A stretch of 64,000 nucleotides of DNA, taken from positions 1 to 64,000 of the forward strand of contig JAUXRP010000040.1 of the NCBI GenBank assembly GCA_030681675.1, written 5' to 3'. This document shows, piece by piece, positions 25,738 to 34,621 of the stretch; positions within the stretch are counted from its first letter, which is position 1, and every line of letters starts with the position of its first letter. A model generated the notes under the pieces. That model worked only from the letters and a program-made list of their open reading frames with translations, did not search any database and was not told where the DNA came from. The stretch comes from Candidatus Planktophila sp. (GTDB taxonomy: Bacteria > Actinomycetota > Actinomycetes > Nanopelagicales > Nanopelagicaceae). Made by a program: the position numbers and the translations under genes.

Positions 25738-26973
25738 ATGGATACGATTTCGCGACGCAGGTTTCTAAAATTAACTACTGGCGCAGTTGCAGTGGGAGTC
25801 ACCGCGAATTTTTTAACCTTTGATGAAATCGCTGAGGCGGCAATTGACCGCCCTCTCGCAGCCGGTACACCAATTGTCGTCGTTGTAACTTTGTACGGTG
25901 GAAACGATGGTCTAAATACTGTTATTCCTTATAAAGATCCAATCTATTTTTCTTCGAGACCAGATATTTCTTATCAGGCAGAAACAATGTTGCCACTTGA
26001 TTCCGAACTAGCTCTAAATCCGTCAATGACAGGAATAAAAAACCTGTGGGATCAAAATAAGGTAGCTATTGTTCGCGGAGTTGGCTATCCAAAATCTGAT
26101 CGCTCACATTTTTCATCTATGGCAAAGTGGCAGACTGCATCTCCCGGCAAGGCGGTTAATAGTGGCTGGTTAGGCCGTTGGTTAGATTCTCAACCCGAAG
26201 ATCCAATGCTCGCAATCTCTTTAGGATCTGTGCTGCCGCCAATGCTTTCCGGAACAAAGATTTCCGGATCAGCGCTACCGTTGGGTGGATTAGTAATACC
26301 AAAGGGTGCTTTTGCCTCTCAATGTATTAAACTTTCAAAACCTGCACCAACTGATTCAAAGTTAATGGCAGCGGCGGCAACCTCAATGCGAAATCTCTTT
26401 TCGGTTTCAACGGCAATACAACCGATATTAAAAGCACCGGCGCCAGTCGCAGTTGACTTGCCAACGGTAAATGGTGGTAATGCAGGTGGAGGAAGTGATC
26501 TGTCACAACAGTTAGATGTGGTTGCGAAATTAATTGCTGCAGGATCGCCAACTAAAGTTTGGTCAGTCTCATTGGGAGGTTTCGATACACATGCTAATGA
26601 GGCCAACGCTCAGGCCGCACTGCTCGGTGTGGTCTCTTCATCTCTAACTCGATTTATGAGTCAGCTCAAATCAACTTCACGATTAAATGACGTCACGGTA
26701 ATGGTCTACAGCGAGTTTGGTCGCAGAGTAAAGGGCAATGCATCCCAAGGAACCGATCACGGGACATCTGGGCCAATGTTCCTAATAGGTGAAAAGGTTA
26801 AGGGCGGTTTTTATGGTGACCAGCCAGCATTATCGAAGCTTGTCGATGGAGATTTGGCAGTGACGACGGATTTCAGAGATGTATATGCCACGATTCTAGA
26901 ATCGGTTTTGAAAACACCCGCCGAACAAATTCTTGGTAAATGGTCAGGCAGGACCGCTTTTTCAACTGCTTGA
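25738..26973 (+). CDS. DUF1501 family protein with Tat signal
   Basis: About 411 residues. The N-terminus SRRRFLKLTTGAVAVGV is a twin-arginine signal, so the folded protein is exported. The body resembles the sulfatase/alkaline-phosphatase-like DUF1501 family: VVVTLYGGNDGLNTVIPY, SDRSHFSSMAKW, SLGGFDTHANE and YSEFGRRVKGNASQGTDHGTSGPMF divided along the chain. The Asp/His residues in the last two could bind metal. An in-frame GTG lies three bases earlier; ATG 25738 with AGGAG upstream is preferred. The role is unknown; it is coupled to the DUF1800 gene. Confidence 0.85.
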   Translation: MDTISRRRFLKLTTGAVAVGVTANFLTFDEIAEAAIDRPLAAGTPIVVVVTLYGGNDGLNTVIPYKDPIYFSSRPDISYQAETMLPLDSELALNPSMTGIKNLWDQNKVAIVRGVGYPKSDRSHFSSMAKWQTASPGKAVNSGWLGRWLDSQPEDPMLAISLGSVLPPMLSGTKISGSALPLGGLVIPKGAFASQCIKLSKPAPTDSKLMAAAATSMRNLFSVSTAIQPILKAPAPVAVDLPTVNGGNAGGGSDLSQQLDVVAKLIAAGSPTKVWSVSLGGFDTHANEANAQAALLGVVSSSLTRFMSQLKSTSRLNDVTVMVYSEFGRRVKGNASQGTDHGTSGPMFLIGEKVKGGFYGDQPALSKLVDGDLAVTTDFRDVYATILESVLKTPAEQILGKWSGRTAFSTA

Positions 26974-26987
26974 GGGTTTATTGATCT

Positions 26988-26996
26988 TTATCCACA
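26988..26996 (+). promoter_or_regulatory. Isolated DnaA-box match
   Basis: TTATCCACA, a perfect DnaA box, in the 74-base gap before the BrnT-like gene. One such site alone may be chance; it also sits inside a small inverted repeat (CTTTAT / ATAAAG). Confidence 0.35.
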
Positions 26997-27015
26997 TATA
27001 AAGTATAAAACTCTC

Positions 27016-27044
27016 TTGATTCTTTGTGTGGCTCATAATATAAT
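27016..27044 (+). promoter_or_regulatory. Promoter of the BrnT-like/RHH module
   Basis: -35 TTGATT (27016-27021), 17-bp spacer and a consensus -10 TATAAT (27039-27044). The gene's ATG at 27048 is so close that the mRNA must be leaderless or begin within the first codons. Confidence 0.65.
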
Positions 27045-27047
27045 GGT

Positions 27048-27284
27048 ATGAATCTAAACTTCACCCAATCGGCACGCAAGCATCGAATAGGTAAGGCCAG
27101 AGCGGTCTTTGTTATCGAGACAATGCAACCGATTCGAGTCCATGGAGATTCAGGTGATCCTGATCGACTGATTTGGATTGGCCCTGATAATCGAGGTTTG
27201 ATTTTGGAGATCGAAGCTCTTGTTTTGTCAGATTGCATTCTAGTTATACACGTGATGCCGCATCGATTTAGAAGGGGTAAATGA
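27048..27284 (+). CDS. BrnT-like small toxin candidate
   Basis: A 78-residue basic protein. KHRIGKARAVFVIETMQPIRVHG followed by RLIWIGPDNRGLILEIEAL and a final VIHVMPHRFRR follows the strand order of BrnT/RelE-like toxins. The family's C-terminal His/Arg is kept. It is followed after one base by a ribbon-helix-helix protein, giving the toxin-first order of BrnTA. I recognise the architecture rather than a named family; a non-toxic regulator is possible. Confidence 0.6.
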   Translation: MNLNFTQSARKHRIGKARAVFVIETMQPIRVHGDSGDPDRLIWIGPDNRGLILEIEALVLSDCILVIHVMPHRFRRGK

Positions 27285-27285
27285 G

Positions 27286-27597
27286 ATGGTTGCCAAAGCT
27301 AAACCTAATATAAAGTCGTCGGCGAGGTCTCGCTACGTTGATTTAGAGCATGAAATAATTCTTGATAGAAATGGAAAGCGCGTAACAAGCGCGTATGTAG
27401 AGAGAATACTAAAAAAGGATCTCGGCGTGATTATTGGTCGGCCCTCTTTGACCGGTCCAAAAATACACTCTCCTGAAATTAAGGCAAGAGTTCCAAAGAA
27501 ACTTAAAGTTGCACTTGAAAGAGAAGCTAAGCGCCGCGGGGAAACTGCATCCTCGATTATCAGAGAGGCATTGGAAAAATACTTAAAATCTGCTTAG
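27286..27597 (+). CDS. Ribbon-helix-helix (CopG-type) antitoxin candidate
   Basis: 103 residues. The C-terminal third (IKARVPKKLKVALEREAKRRGE then ASSIIREALEKYL) is a clear ribbon-helix-helix DNA-binding domain. The N-terminal 60 residues (RYVDLEHEIILDRNGKRVTSAYVERIL) are unusual and may contact the toxin. It lies one base after the BrnT-like gene. Its end overlaps the convergent hspR stop by four bases. Confidence 0.7.
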   Translation: MVAKAKPNIKSSARSRYVDLEHEIILDRNGKRVTSAYVERILKKDLGVIIGRPSLTGPKIHSPEIKARVPKKLKVALEREAKRRGETASSIIREALEKYLKSA

Positions 27598-27983
27598 TTT
27601 TCGTCTTTGTAAAGGATTACTTCGGTGCGATTTCGACGCATTAAGCCTTTAGGTGGATTCGCATCTATTAAAGCATCGACTTCAATACGCAACTGCGCAA
27701 CTTCAATCGCCATATTGGCCATCGCAGACTCCAAATCAATAATTCTCTTTATCCCTGCGTGATTAATGCCTTCGCCAACTAATCTTTGTACCGCACGAAG
27801 TAATGCAATATCACGCAGTGAATATCGACGGTTGCGACCCTCGGTGCGATTTGGAGAAACTAAACCTAATCGATCATATTGGCGCAGAGTTTGAGGATGT
27901 AGACCAGAGATTTCTGCGGCGACAGATATCACATAAACGGCGGCGTCATCGTCTAGCGAATTATTTTTAGTATTCTCGCTCAT
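27594..27983 (-). CDS. hspR: Heat-shock repressor HspR (MerR family)
   Basis: 129 residues. The MerR helix-turn-helix ([31 protein letters not shown]) is followed by [26 protein letters not shown], as in HspR. It is the last gene of the dnaK operon and overlaps dnaJ by four bases. In actinobacteria HspR with DnaK as corepressor binds HAIR sites. Two such sites lie upstream of dnaK here (31345-31388), so the circuit is complete within the window. Confidence 0.92.
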   Translation of the reverse strand: MSENTKNNSLDDDAAVYVISVAAEISGLHPQTLRQYDRLGLVSPNRTEGRNRRYSLRDIALLRAVQRLVGEGINHAGIKRIIDLESAMANMAIEVAQLRIEVDALIDANPPKGLMRRNRTEVILYKDEN

Positions 27984-28903
27984 ACTTTTGCCTTAGCGAT
28001 TAAATCGGCGCGTACATTTTGATGCGCCGTCTCTTGAGCAAATACTTTTAGCGCTTCTAGCGCTTTGCCATCAACGCGTTGTGGAACCTGAACATCAACG
28101 CACACGAGAAGATCTCCTGTCGTTGAGCCTTTGGTTATTCCGCGACCTTTAACTCTAAGGGTGCGACCATTAGATGTTCCTGGTGCAATACGAACAGTGA
28201 CATCGTCACCACTCATCGTCGGCACTTTTATATCAGCGCCAAGTGCGGCTTCGGCAAAAGTGACCGGTAAAGTCAGAGTTAAGTTTTCGCCTTTTCGTGC
28301 AAATATTGCATGAGGTTTTACGTGCAAGAGAATAAATAAGTCACCCGGACCAGCTTCGCCCTCAGCTCCTTTGCCTTTGACTCGAATCTTGGCGCCATCG
28401 TTAACTCCCGCCGGCACACGTGCCGTGATGTTTTGTGTCGCTCCGCGATCGGTTGCTAAGCGCAGATCCAACGTTGTGCCAAAAATCGATTCACGAAATG
28501 TAATCGTCGCTTCGGTCTGTAAATCCTGACCCTTACGTGGACCGCGGCGACCACCGCCGAACAAATTAGCGAAGATATCCTGTGGATTTCCGCCGCCGAA
28601 GATATCGTTGAAATCTCCACCTTGCTGGCCTTGTCCCCCGCCCATCGGCGCGCGGAATCCGCCGCGCTCATAGAGCGAGCGCGCTTCGTCATATTCGGCC
28701 CGTTTTTTAGCATCTGACAAGATCTCATAGGCCTCAGATATGCCCTTGAACTTCTCTTCCTTTACGGCGTCGCCCTTGTTTTTATCGGGGTGAAGCTCTC
28801 GCGCTAGCGAGCGATATTTTTTCTTGATTTCATCGGCGCCAGCTTTCTTATCTACTCCGAGAACCTTATAAAAGTCCTTTTCATATAGGTCTTTGGCGGC
28901 CAT
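27980..28903 (-). CDS. dnaJ: DnaJ-type co-chaperone lacking the zinc finger
   Basis: 307 residues. J-domain ([22 protein letters not shown] with the HPD tripeptide in ELHPDKNKG), then a Gly/Phe-rich linker ([16 protein letters not shown]), then the two C-terminal beta domains. The four CxxCxGxG zinc repeats of class A DnaJ are absent, so this is a class B (CbpA/DnaJ2-like) protein even though it occupies the dnaJ slot of the operon. It stimulates DnaK ATPase and delivers clients. Overlaps with hspR; six bases from grpE. Confidence 0.9.
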   Translation of the reverse strand: MAAKDLYEKDFYKVLGVDKKAGADEIKKKYRSLARELHPDKNKGDAVKEEKFKGISEAYEILSDAKKRAEYDEARSLYERGGFRAPMGGGQGQQGGDFNDIFGGGNPQDIFANLFGGGRRGPRKGQDLQTEATITFRESIFGTTLDLRLATDRGATQNITARVPAGVNDGAKIRVKGKGAEGEAGPGDLFILLHVKPHAIFARKGENLTLTLPVTFAEAALGADIKVPTMSGDDVTVRIAPGTSNGRTLRVKGRGITKGSTTGDLLVCVDVQVPQRVDGKALEALKVFAQETAHQNVRADLIAKAKV

Positions 28904-28909
28904 GAATAA

Positions 28910-29407
28910 TTACTCTCCGGTTGGATCGGTTACAGAGACACGGGCGGGGCGCAGAATTCGCTCTTTGTATTTATAGCCAGGCTGCAAAATCTTTGAAGCG
29001 GTCGCAACAGCAACATCTGCTGATGTATCGTGCATGAGCGCTTCGTGAATCTGTGGGTCAAAGACTTCACCTTCGGTACCGTATTTTTCAAGACCTATGC
29101 GTGCTGTGATCGCATTAAGTTGATCGGCAACGGCTTTAAATCCACCCGTGAGTTCACCATGTTGTTCTGCGCGATCAACATCATCGAGCAAGGCCAAGAG
29201 CTCGGTAAGTACCGCACCGATTGCCATTTCATGCGCTAATGAACGATCACGCTCAACTCGCTTTCGATAGTTGGCATACTCTGCTTGGAGCCGTTGTAAA
29301 TCATAGGTGAGAGTAACCACCGGATCAGTTACTTGATCCGGTGTTACATCTTCAACTATTTCATCTACTTGATCTACAGGTTGCGTTATTTCGCTCTCTG
29401 TTGTCAC
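28910..29407 (-). CDS. grpE: Nucleotide exchange factor GrpE
   Basis: 165 residues. An acidic N-terminus, a long coiled-coil (LQRLQAEYANYRKRVERDRSLA) and the C-terminal GTEGEVFDPQIHEALM ... ILQPGYKYKERILRPARVSV signature that contacts DnaK and releases ADP. It lies between dnaK and dnaJ. Confidence 0.95.
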   Translation of the reverse strand: MTTESEITQPVDQVDEIVEDVTPDQVTDPVVTLTYDLQRLQAEYANYRKRVERDRSLAHEMAIGAVLTELLALLDDVDRAEQHGELTGGFKAVADQLNAITARIGLEKYGTEGEVFDPQIHEALMHDTSADVAVATASKILQPGYKYKERILRPARVSVTDPTGE

Positions 29408-29431
29408 TTACATACACCAATTCCAAAACTC

Positions 29432-29445
29432 GACACTTTTGTGTC
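29432..29445 (-). other. Small hairpin after dnaK stop
   Basis: GACAC / GTGTC around TTTT directly after the dnaK TGA and before grpE. It may reduce read-through or mark mRNA processing so that DnaK is made in excess. Five base pairs only, so low weight. Confidence 0.3.
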
Positions 29446-31287
29446 TCATTTAGCTGGCTCTTCGTCAATTACCTCAGCATCTTCAACGCCATCTTCATGC
29501 GCTGCGCTTTCACTCTCAGAAGCACCAGCTGCTGCGGCACCGGCATAAAGGGCTGCACCTAGAGCTTGACTAACAGTTGCAACTTTTTCAGTTGCACTCT
29601 TGATCATTTCGAAGTTAGAACCACCGAGAGCGGTCTGCAGTTCGGTAAGAGCTGCCTCTGTCTCAGTCTTCTTTTCGAGTGCATCGCCTTCGCTGAGTTT
29701 TTCCTCATTATCTTTAATAAACTTCTGAGTTGAGTAAAGAAGTGAGTCACCAGCGTTGCGGATTTCAGCCTCTTCTTTGCGCTGACGATCTTCTTCAGCA
29801 TGTGATTCGGCATCCTCCATCATGCGTGAGATCTCATCTTTTGAAAGCGCTGAGCCACCAGTAATAGTCATGCTCTGCTCTTTACCAGTACCAAGATCCT
29901 TAGCCGATACGTGAACGATCCCGTTGGCATCGATGTCAAAAGTAACTTCGATCTGTGGGACTCCACGTGGGGCAGGTGGCAGACCAGTGAGTTCGAACAT
30001 GCCCAATTTCTTGTTATAAGCCGCCATTTCGCGCTCACCCTGATAGGCCTGAATCTGTACCGCTGGCTGATTATCATCGGCAGTTGTAAATACTTCACTG
30101 CGCTTTGTAGGAATCGTTGTATTGCGCTCGATCAATCGAGTCATTACTCCGCCCTTAGTTTCGATACCGAGAGATAGTGGTGTTACATCAAGGAGTAGAA
30201 CATCCTTAACTTCACCCTTTAATACACCGGCTTGTAAAGAGGCTCCAACGGCTACGACCTCATCAGGGTTTACACCCTTATTTGGCTCTTTTCCGCCAGT
30301 CAGCTCTTTTACAAGTTCAACAACTGCTGGCATACGAGTTGATCCACCAACAAGTACAACACTTTGAATCTTGCTAATTGGAATTCCGGCATCTTTTAAT
30401 ACTGCCTGGAATGGCTTCTTGCAACGATCAAGTAATGATCCTGTTAACTGTTGGAACTGTGCGCGCGTAATGGTCTCATCCATGAACAGTGGATTTTTCC
30501 CAGCATCAACGGTGATATATGGAAGGTTAATCGATGCAGATTGTGAGGACGAAAGTTCGATCTTTGCTTTCTCTGCAGCTTCACGAATACGTTGCATCGC
30601 CATCTTGTCTTTAGTTAAATCAATTCCGTTTTGTGAACCAAAGTTTTGTACTAAGAAGTCAACGAGAGCTTGATCCCAGTCATCTCCACCTAAGTGGTTA
30701 TCGCCATTGGTTGCCTTGACTTCAACAACGCCGTCTCCGATTTCAAGAAGTGATACGTCGAAAGTTCCGCCACCTAAGTCAAAGACAAGAATCGTCTGCT
30801 CTTGTTCGGCTTTATCTAAACCATATGCGAGCGCTGCAGCTGTTGGCTCGTTGATGATGCGCAAAACGTTGAGGCCTGCAATTTCACCGGCCTCTTTTGT
30901 TGCCTGGCGCTGTGCATCATTAAAATATGCAGGCACGGTAATAACCGCATCTGTCACAGTTTCACCTAAGTACGATTCAGCATCACGCTTTAGCTTCTGC
31001 AATACGCGGGCTGAAATCTCTTGTGCTGTGTACTTTTTGCCATCGATATCAATTGACCAGTTAGTACCCATGTGACGCTTCACTGAGCGGATCGTGCGAT
31101 CGACGTTAGTCACCGATTGGCGCTTAGCCACCTCACCGACGAGGACCTCGCCATTTTTTGCGAAGGCCACAATCGACGGTGTCGTTCGGGCGCCTTCAGC
31201 ATTGGCGATAACGGTAGGTTCGCCACCCTCTAGGACCGATACGCAACTATTTGTCGTTCCGAGGTCGATTCCAACTGCTCTAGCCAT
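29446..31287 (-). CDS. dnaK: Hsp70 chaperone DnaK
   Basis: 613 residues. ATPase signatures [33 protein letters not shown] and [17 protein letters not shown], linker [12 protein letters not shown], then the substrate domain and a lid. The tail is rich in Ala and acidic residues and ends EVIDEEPAK. The SD is AAAGGAGC. First gene of the dnaK-grpE-dnaJ-hspR operon, with HspR operators 58-101 bases upstream of the ATG. Confidence 0.98.
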   Translation of the reverse strand: MARAVGIDLGTTNSCVSVLEGGEPTVIANAEGARTTPSIVAFAKNGEVLVGEVAKRQSVTNVDRTIRSVKRHMGTNWSIDIDGKKYTAQEISARVLQKLKRDAESYLGETVTDAVITVPAYFNDAQRQATKEAGEIAGLNVLRIINEPTAAALAYGLDKAEQEQTILVFDLGGGTFDVSLLEIGDGVVEVKATNGDNHLGGDDWDQALVDFLVQNFGSQNGIDLTKDKMAMQRIREAAEKAKIELSSSQSASINLPYITVDAGKNPLFMDETITRAQFQQLTGSLLDRCKKPFQAVLKDAGIPISKIQSVVLVGGSTRMPAVVELVKELTGGKEPNKGVNPDEVVAVGASLQAGVLKGEVKDVLLLDVTPLSLGIETKGGVMTRLIERNTTIPTKRSEVFTTADDNQPAVQIQAYQGEREMAAYNKKLGMFELTGLPPAPRGVPQIEVTFDIDANGIVHVSAKDLGTGKEQSMTITGGSALSKDEISRMMEDAESHAEEDRQRKEEAEIRNAGDSLLYSTQKFIKDNEEKLSEGDALEKKTETEAALTELQTALGGSNFEMIKSATEKVATVSQALGAALYAGAAAAGASESESAAHEDGVEDAEVIDEEPAK

Positions 31288-31344
31288 TTATAACGCTCCT
31301 TTTATCTCGCTCGAGCCTGGGATAGGGTCGAGGCCTGCTTTAAA

Positions 31345-31365
31345 CTTGAGTCCATCCTACTCAAA
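31345..31365. promoter_or_regulatory. HAIR operator for HspR, site 1
   Basis: CTTGAGT-N7-ACTCAAA, 13 of 14 positions of the HAIR consensus CTTGAGT-N7-ACTCAAG. Located about 60 bases upstream of dnaK, whose operon encodes HspR. Confidence 0.85.
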
Positions 31366-31367
31366 AG

Positions 31368-31388
31368 GTTGAGTTGAAGCGACTCAGG
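31368..31388. promoter_or_regulatory. HAIR operator for HspR, site 2
   Basis: GTTGAGT-N7-ACTCAGG, 12 of 14 consensus positions, two bases after site 1. The centre-to-centre distance is 23 bp, about two helical turns, so both sites lie on one face of the DNA. Confidence 0.75.
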
Positions 31389-31540
31389 TTTGTTACTTAT
31401 GTAAACCTAGAGGGTGATGGGTTTATTCCCCTTCTGGCTGGGCTGGGCTTTCGGTGGTCGCCACTATTCTTGTGAAGTTGCTTCACTGTTCATTTTCAAT
31501 TCTCCGTGGGTATCGGGTGATTTTTAGGGGGGTCGGGGCA

Positions 31541-32758
31541 ATGCCACATTTAATAAGCCGGAAGATAAAGAATGGCTTTCTCCTGACCCGTGGAATCTCG
31601 TCTTTGTTAGCTCTCGTATTCTCGCTTTATTACAGTAAATCGCTGGGTATAGAAAAGCGATCTCTTGTCACCTTGATGCTTGTTGTCATTGTGATTGTGA
31701 TGGTCGCACTCACTTCTGGAATTGGATTGACCTTTCGCAAATTCACTGTTTCAAACCCTGAATTTATTTCACTCTCCGCTTACTTATACACAAATCTGAT
31801 TCTGGCCTTCTTAGTTTCAGGATTTTCTATAGGCGTACTTCTTCTGTACTCGGCTTCGAATGTTTCGATTCCAACGACTCTTCTGTATTTAGCAGCTATC
31901 TATGCTTTTCTTGGAGCTTTGGATTTTAACTTTCACCAAGGCTTAATTGCGTATGGATTATTTAAGATTGCATCCATCCTTGATCTACTAACCATTGTCA
32001 TTCAAATTTCTGTATTTTTTCTATTTTCTCTTTCAAACCAAGTAAGTATTGCCGCTTCGTTGTTTACCTCATTGATTATTTCTTACATCACTTCAGTTGT
32101 TTCCTCTGCTCTTATTCTACTGGTTCACACCAATGCAAGTATTACGCCTTCCTGGAAAGAAATTGGCCTTCTAATCAAAACTTCAACCCCATTCCATATT
32201 GTCGGCATCGCAAGTGGTTTTGCCGACAGAATTGATCGAATTGTCATTGCATGGTTTCTACCACTTGGAGTTCTAGGAAAATTTGCAGTCGGAACAAGTC
32301 TTTTGACTTACTTACGTTTTTTACCAGAAGCATTTTCACGATTGATTGTCAGCGGACAAAGTAGCTTTTCATTGAGTACCTACAAATTGATTGGTAAATC
32401 TTGGTTCGCACGTTTAATTATTGGAGTTTTTATATCTTCAGTTTTCGCCGCTTTTTCCCAAATTTTGATCGTAGTAGTTCTTGGAAAAGATTGGTTAGTC
32501 CCATTTATCGTGCTGCTAGGGTTTTCAACACAAGAGCTAATTCGAGGTTATTTTCAAATAAGAATCTCAGCACTTGTTGCTGAAGGTCGGGAAAATGTTG
32601 TGGCAAAGTTGTCATTTCTATTAATTGCATTCTCGACAATATTCAGTCTAATTGGCGTAAAATTGGCCGGTTTAATAGGTGTGCCTATTGGTATAGCGGT
32701 TACTTATTTAATATTAATAATTTTTTCCTACAAAAAACTAAACGGAATTGCTAAATGA
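31541..32758 (+). CDS. Polysaccharide flippase (Wzx-like)
   Basis: About 405 residues with 10-12 hydrophobic helices. It resembles oligosaccharide flippases of the MOP superfamily (GFADRIDRIVIAWFLPLGVLGKFAVG is the typical mid-protein segment, given here as separate helices around residues 225-250). The ORF runs back to 31454, but the ATG at 31541 has a G-rich SD and begins MPHLISRKIKNG, a normal short lead before helix 1. It overlaps the GT2 gene by four bases. It would flip a lipid-linked glycan across the membrane. The upstream gap (31389-31540) shows nothing beyond the SD. Confidence 0.8.
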   Translation: MPHLISRKIKNGFLLTRGISSLLALVFSLYYSKSLGIEKRSLVTLMLVVIVIVMVALTSGIGLTFRKFTVSNPEFISLSAYLYTNLILAFLVSGFSIGVLLLYSASNVSIPTTLLYLAAIYAFLGALDFNFHQGLIAYGLFKIASILDLLTIVIQISVFFLFSLSNQVSIAASLFTSLIISYITSVVSSALILLVHTNASITPSWKEIGLLIKTSTPFHIVGIASGFADRIDRIVIAWFLPLGVLGKFAVGTSLLTYLRFLPEAFSRLIVSGQSSFSLSTYKLIGKSWFARLIIGVFISSVFAAFSQILIVVVLGKDWLVPFIVLLGFSTQELIRGYFQIRISALVAEGRENVVAKLSFLLIAFSTIFSLIGVKLAGLIGVPIGIAVTYLILIIFSYKKLNGIAK

Positions 32759-33711
32759 GTCCAACAGTTTCGGTAATCATTCCACTCTATAACAAGGAGA
32801 AGTGGATTGAAAAAACCTTATCTTCCCTATTGAACCAGAGCTTTACCGATTGGGAAGCAATCATTGTTGACGATGGTTCTACCGACAGTAGTGTCGAGGT
32901 TGTGGAGGAATTCATTCTAAAGAATCCAGGAAATTGGGTTCTAATAAAGAATCGAAATGCTGGTCAATGTCGAACCAGAAATTCAGGAATAGCAAAGGCG
33001 ACAGGTGAATATGTTGCTTTCCTTGATGCCGATGATATTTGGTCAAAAAATAAACTGTTTGATCAAGTTCAAGTATTAAGAAAAAATAGCGATGTATCTC
33101 TAGTTATATGCCCCTACCTGATTTTTAGCGACACAAATAGAATCACTAACTTCAGGCTTGTTTTGCATAAGAATACCAAGGTGCTACTTAACCGCTGGTT
33201 AAGAATGCAGGGTTATGGTGCCGGCACAGAGTCAACTGGCATGACTCGCACTTCAATTTTAAGAGAGGTCGGTGGATTTGATGAAAACCTATCAACATCG
33301 GCCGGACTCTATTTAACTATCGAGTTGGCAAATCGAGGTCGCGTTGTATTTTCTAATAAATCTCTGATGGCTTACAGAATTCACACCGGACAATGGCACT
33401 CAAATACCGAAATTTTGTCAAGGGATATGGCAGCACTTAGAACCCGACCAATAAAAATAATGGGTAAGGTTCCAAAGGCGTTCGATTCTTGGCACTCGGC
33501 CTATATAGAAATCGCGAAAACCAGGCAAAATGGTCGGCTGCTAAGCACTCTATTCTCGGGCAATATTCTCAGCAAGACATTTCTGGTTCGCTGGGTACTT
33601 GCACTCAATATCTTGTCGAGAAACGTATCTTCTCGTATTCGTGGCAAATTCGCCAAACAAATTTGCCATTTTTCGCCTGTAGAATTTCAAGATTTTACCT
33701 CTAGGTTTTAG
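32755..33711 (+). CDS. Family 2 glycosyltransferase
   Basis: A 318-residue GT-A enzyme. VSVIIPLYNKEKWIEKTL, VDDGSTDSS and FLDADDIW (the DxD region) are classic GT2 motifs. The C-terminal part carries basic and hydrophobic helices. It is translationally coupled to the flippase. The donor sugar is unknown. Its last 11 bases overlap the convergent deacetylase gene. Confidence 0.9.
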   Translation: MSPTVSVIIPLYNKEKWIEKTLSSLLNQSFTDWEAIIVDDGSTDSSVEVVEEFILKNPGNWVLIKNRNAGQCRTRNSGIAKATGEYVAFLDADDIWSKNKLFDQVQVLRKNSDVSLVICPYLIFSDTNRITNFRLVLHKNTKVLLNRWLRMQGYGAGTESTGMTRTSILREVGGFDENLSTSAGLYLTIELANRGRVVFSNKSLMAYRIHTGQWHSNTEILSRDMAALRTRPIKIMGKVPKAFDSWHSAYIEIAKTRQNGRLLSTLFSGNILSKTFLVRWVLALNILSRNVSSRIRGKFAKQICHFSPVEFQDFTSRF

Positions 33712-34615
33712 TCTTTAATTTACTTCTTAAAATTAAAATCGCTATCGCCCCGAAAAGGCTAGCCTTTGACCGAATCGAGTTATTCATATCGATTCTCGGC
33801 ACAATCGGTACATTTCCAATTTTTCTCCAAGTAGATCCTGAGAAAATCAACTCATAACCTTCTTCGATAATTAGTTTTATTTTTTCATCATCCATTTGAC
33901 CGTGAGGAGAGGCAAAATATGGTTTCATTTTATGTATTTCATGAAAATTTGTTGCGTTTACATAGAGGTTCTCTTTAATTTCCTCTTGGGTAAGACTATT
34001 GCCATACCAGTGATTCAGAAAATGATCTCCCAGGGATACTCGGTTTAACGAAATTAGCTCCTTTAACTCCTCTTCGTTCAGATATGGTCCAGAAAAATCC
34101 TTCAAACTCTCCAATTCAACATTGGAAAGTTTTGATAACAATTCTCTCATTACTTTTGGTTTCGACTCAGACCATTTGATTTCCTGTGCTGACTGGATGG
34201 CTCTAAAATGTATCAATGCTGATGAGTTGAATTGTCCATAAATAGTCTCAAGATTAAGTAGATGGATAGATGGAATCCCTAATACCTCCAAAGTTTTTGC
34301 CGCCCCTAACGCTCCTTTATACCCATCATCAAACGTGATAAGACATCCTGACTTGCTAATCCAAAGTTTGTCTTCCAATGGGTCAATCAACTTAAAATTG
34401 GCAGTCAATAAGGCAATCTGCTTCTTGAAATTCTTGTTACTTGAATAAGTATTTGTTAATCGTGCATGTCCTCTTGGGGTATCGCCAACCTCGTGGAAAA
34501 CAAAAGCGATAATTCTTGACTTGTGCCCTGGTGCACCTATGAGCAAATACGCACATCCTATTATCCGCTTTGCAAGGTTGAGAATCTTGCGTCTTAGCAT
34601 TTGCCCTGGATTCAC
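33701..34615 (-). CDS. Polysaccharide deacetylase-like protein
   Basis: 304 residues. The NodB-type TFDDGYKGAL metal-site motif, the GDHFLNHWYGN stretch in place of the HxxxH motif, and FASPHGQMDDEKIKLI downstream fit the polysaccharide deacetylase (CE4-like) superfamily. A hydrophobic stretch near residues 12-28 may anchor it to the membrane. The likely role is to trim N-acetyl groups on the glycan made by this cassette. Convergent with the GT2 gene. Confidence 0.72.
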   Translation of the reverse strand: MNPGQMLRRKILNLAKRIIGCAYLLIGAPGHKSRIIAFVFHEVGDTPRGHARLTNTYSSNKNFKKQIALLTANFKLIDPLEDKLWISKSGCLITFDDGYKGALGAAKTLEVLGIPSIHLLNLETIYGQFNSSALIHFRAIQSAQEIKWSESKPKVMRELLSKLSNVELESLKDFSGPYLNEEELKELISLNRVSLGDHFLNHWYGNSLTQEEIKENLYVNATNFHEIHKMKPYFASPHGQMDDEKIKLIIEEGYELIFSGSTWRKIGNVPIVPRIDMNNSIRSKASLFGAIAILILRSKLKTKT

Positions 34616-34621
34616 TTTGGA

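Noticed and set aside
26978-27238. Minus-strand ORF opposite the BrnT-like gene
   Set aside because: No family features; the plus-strand gene has a consensus promoter and a paired RHH gene.
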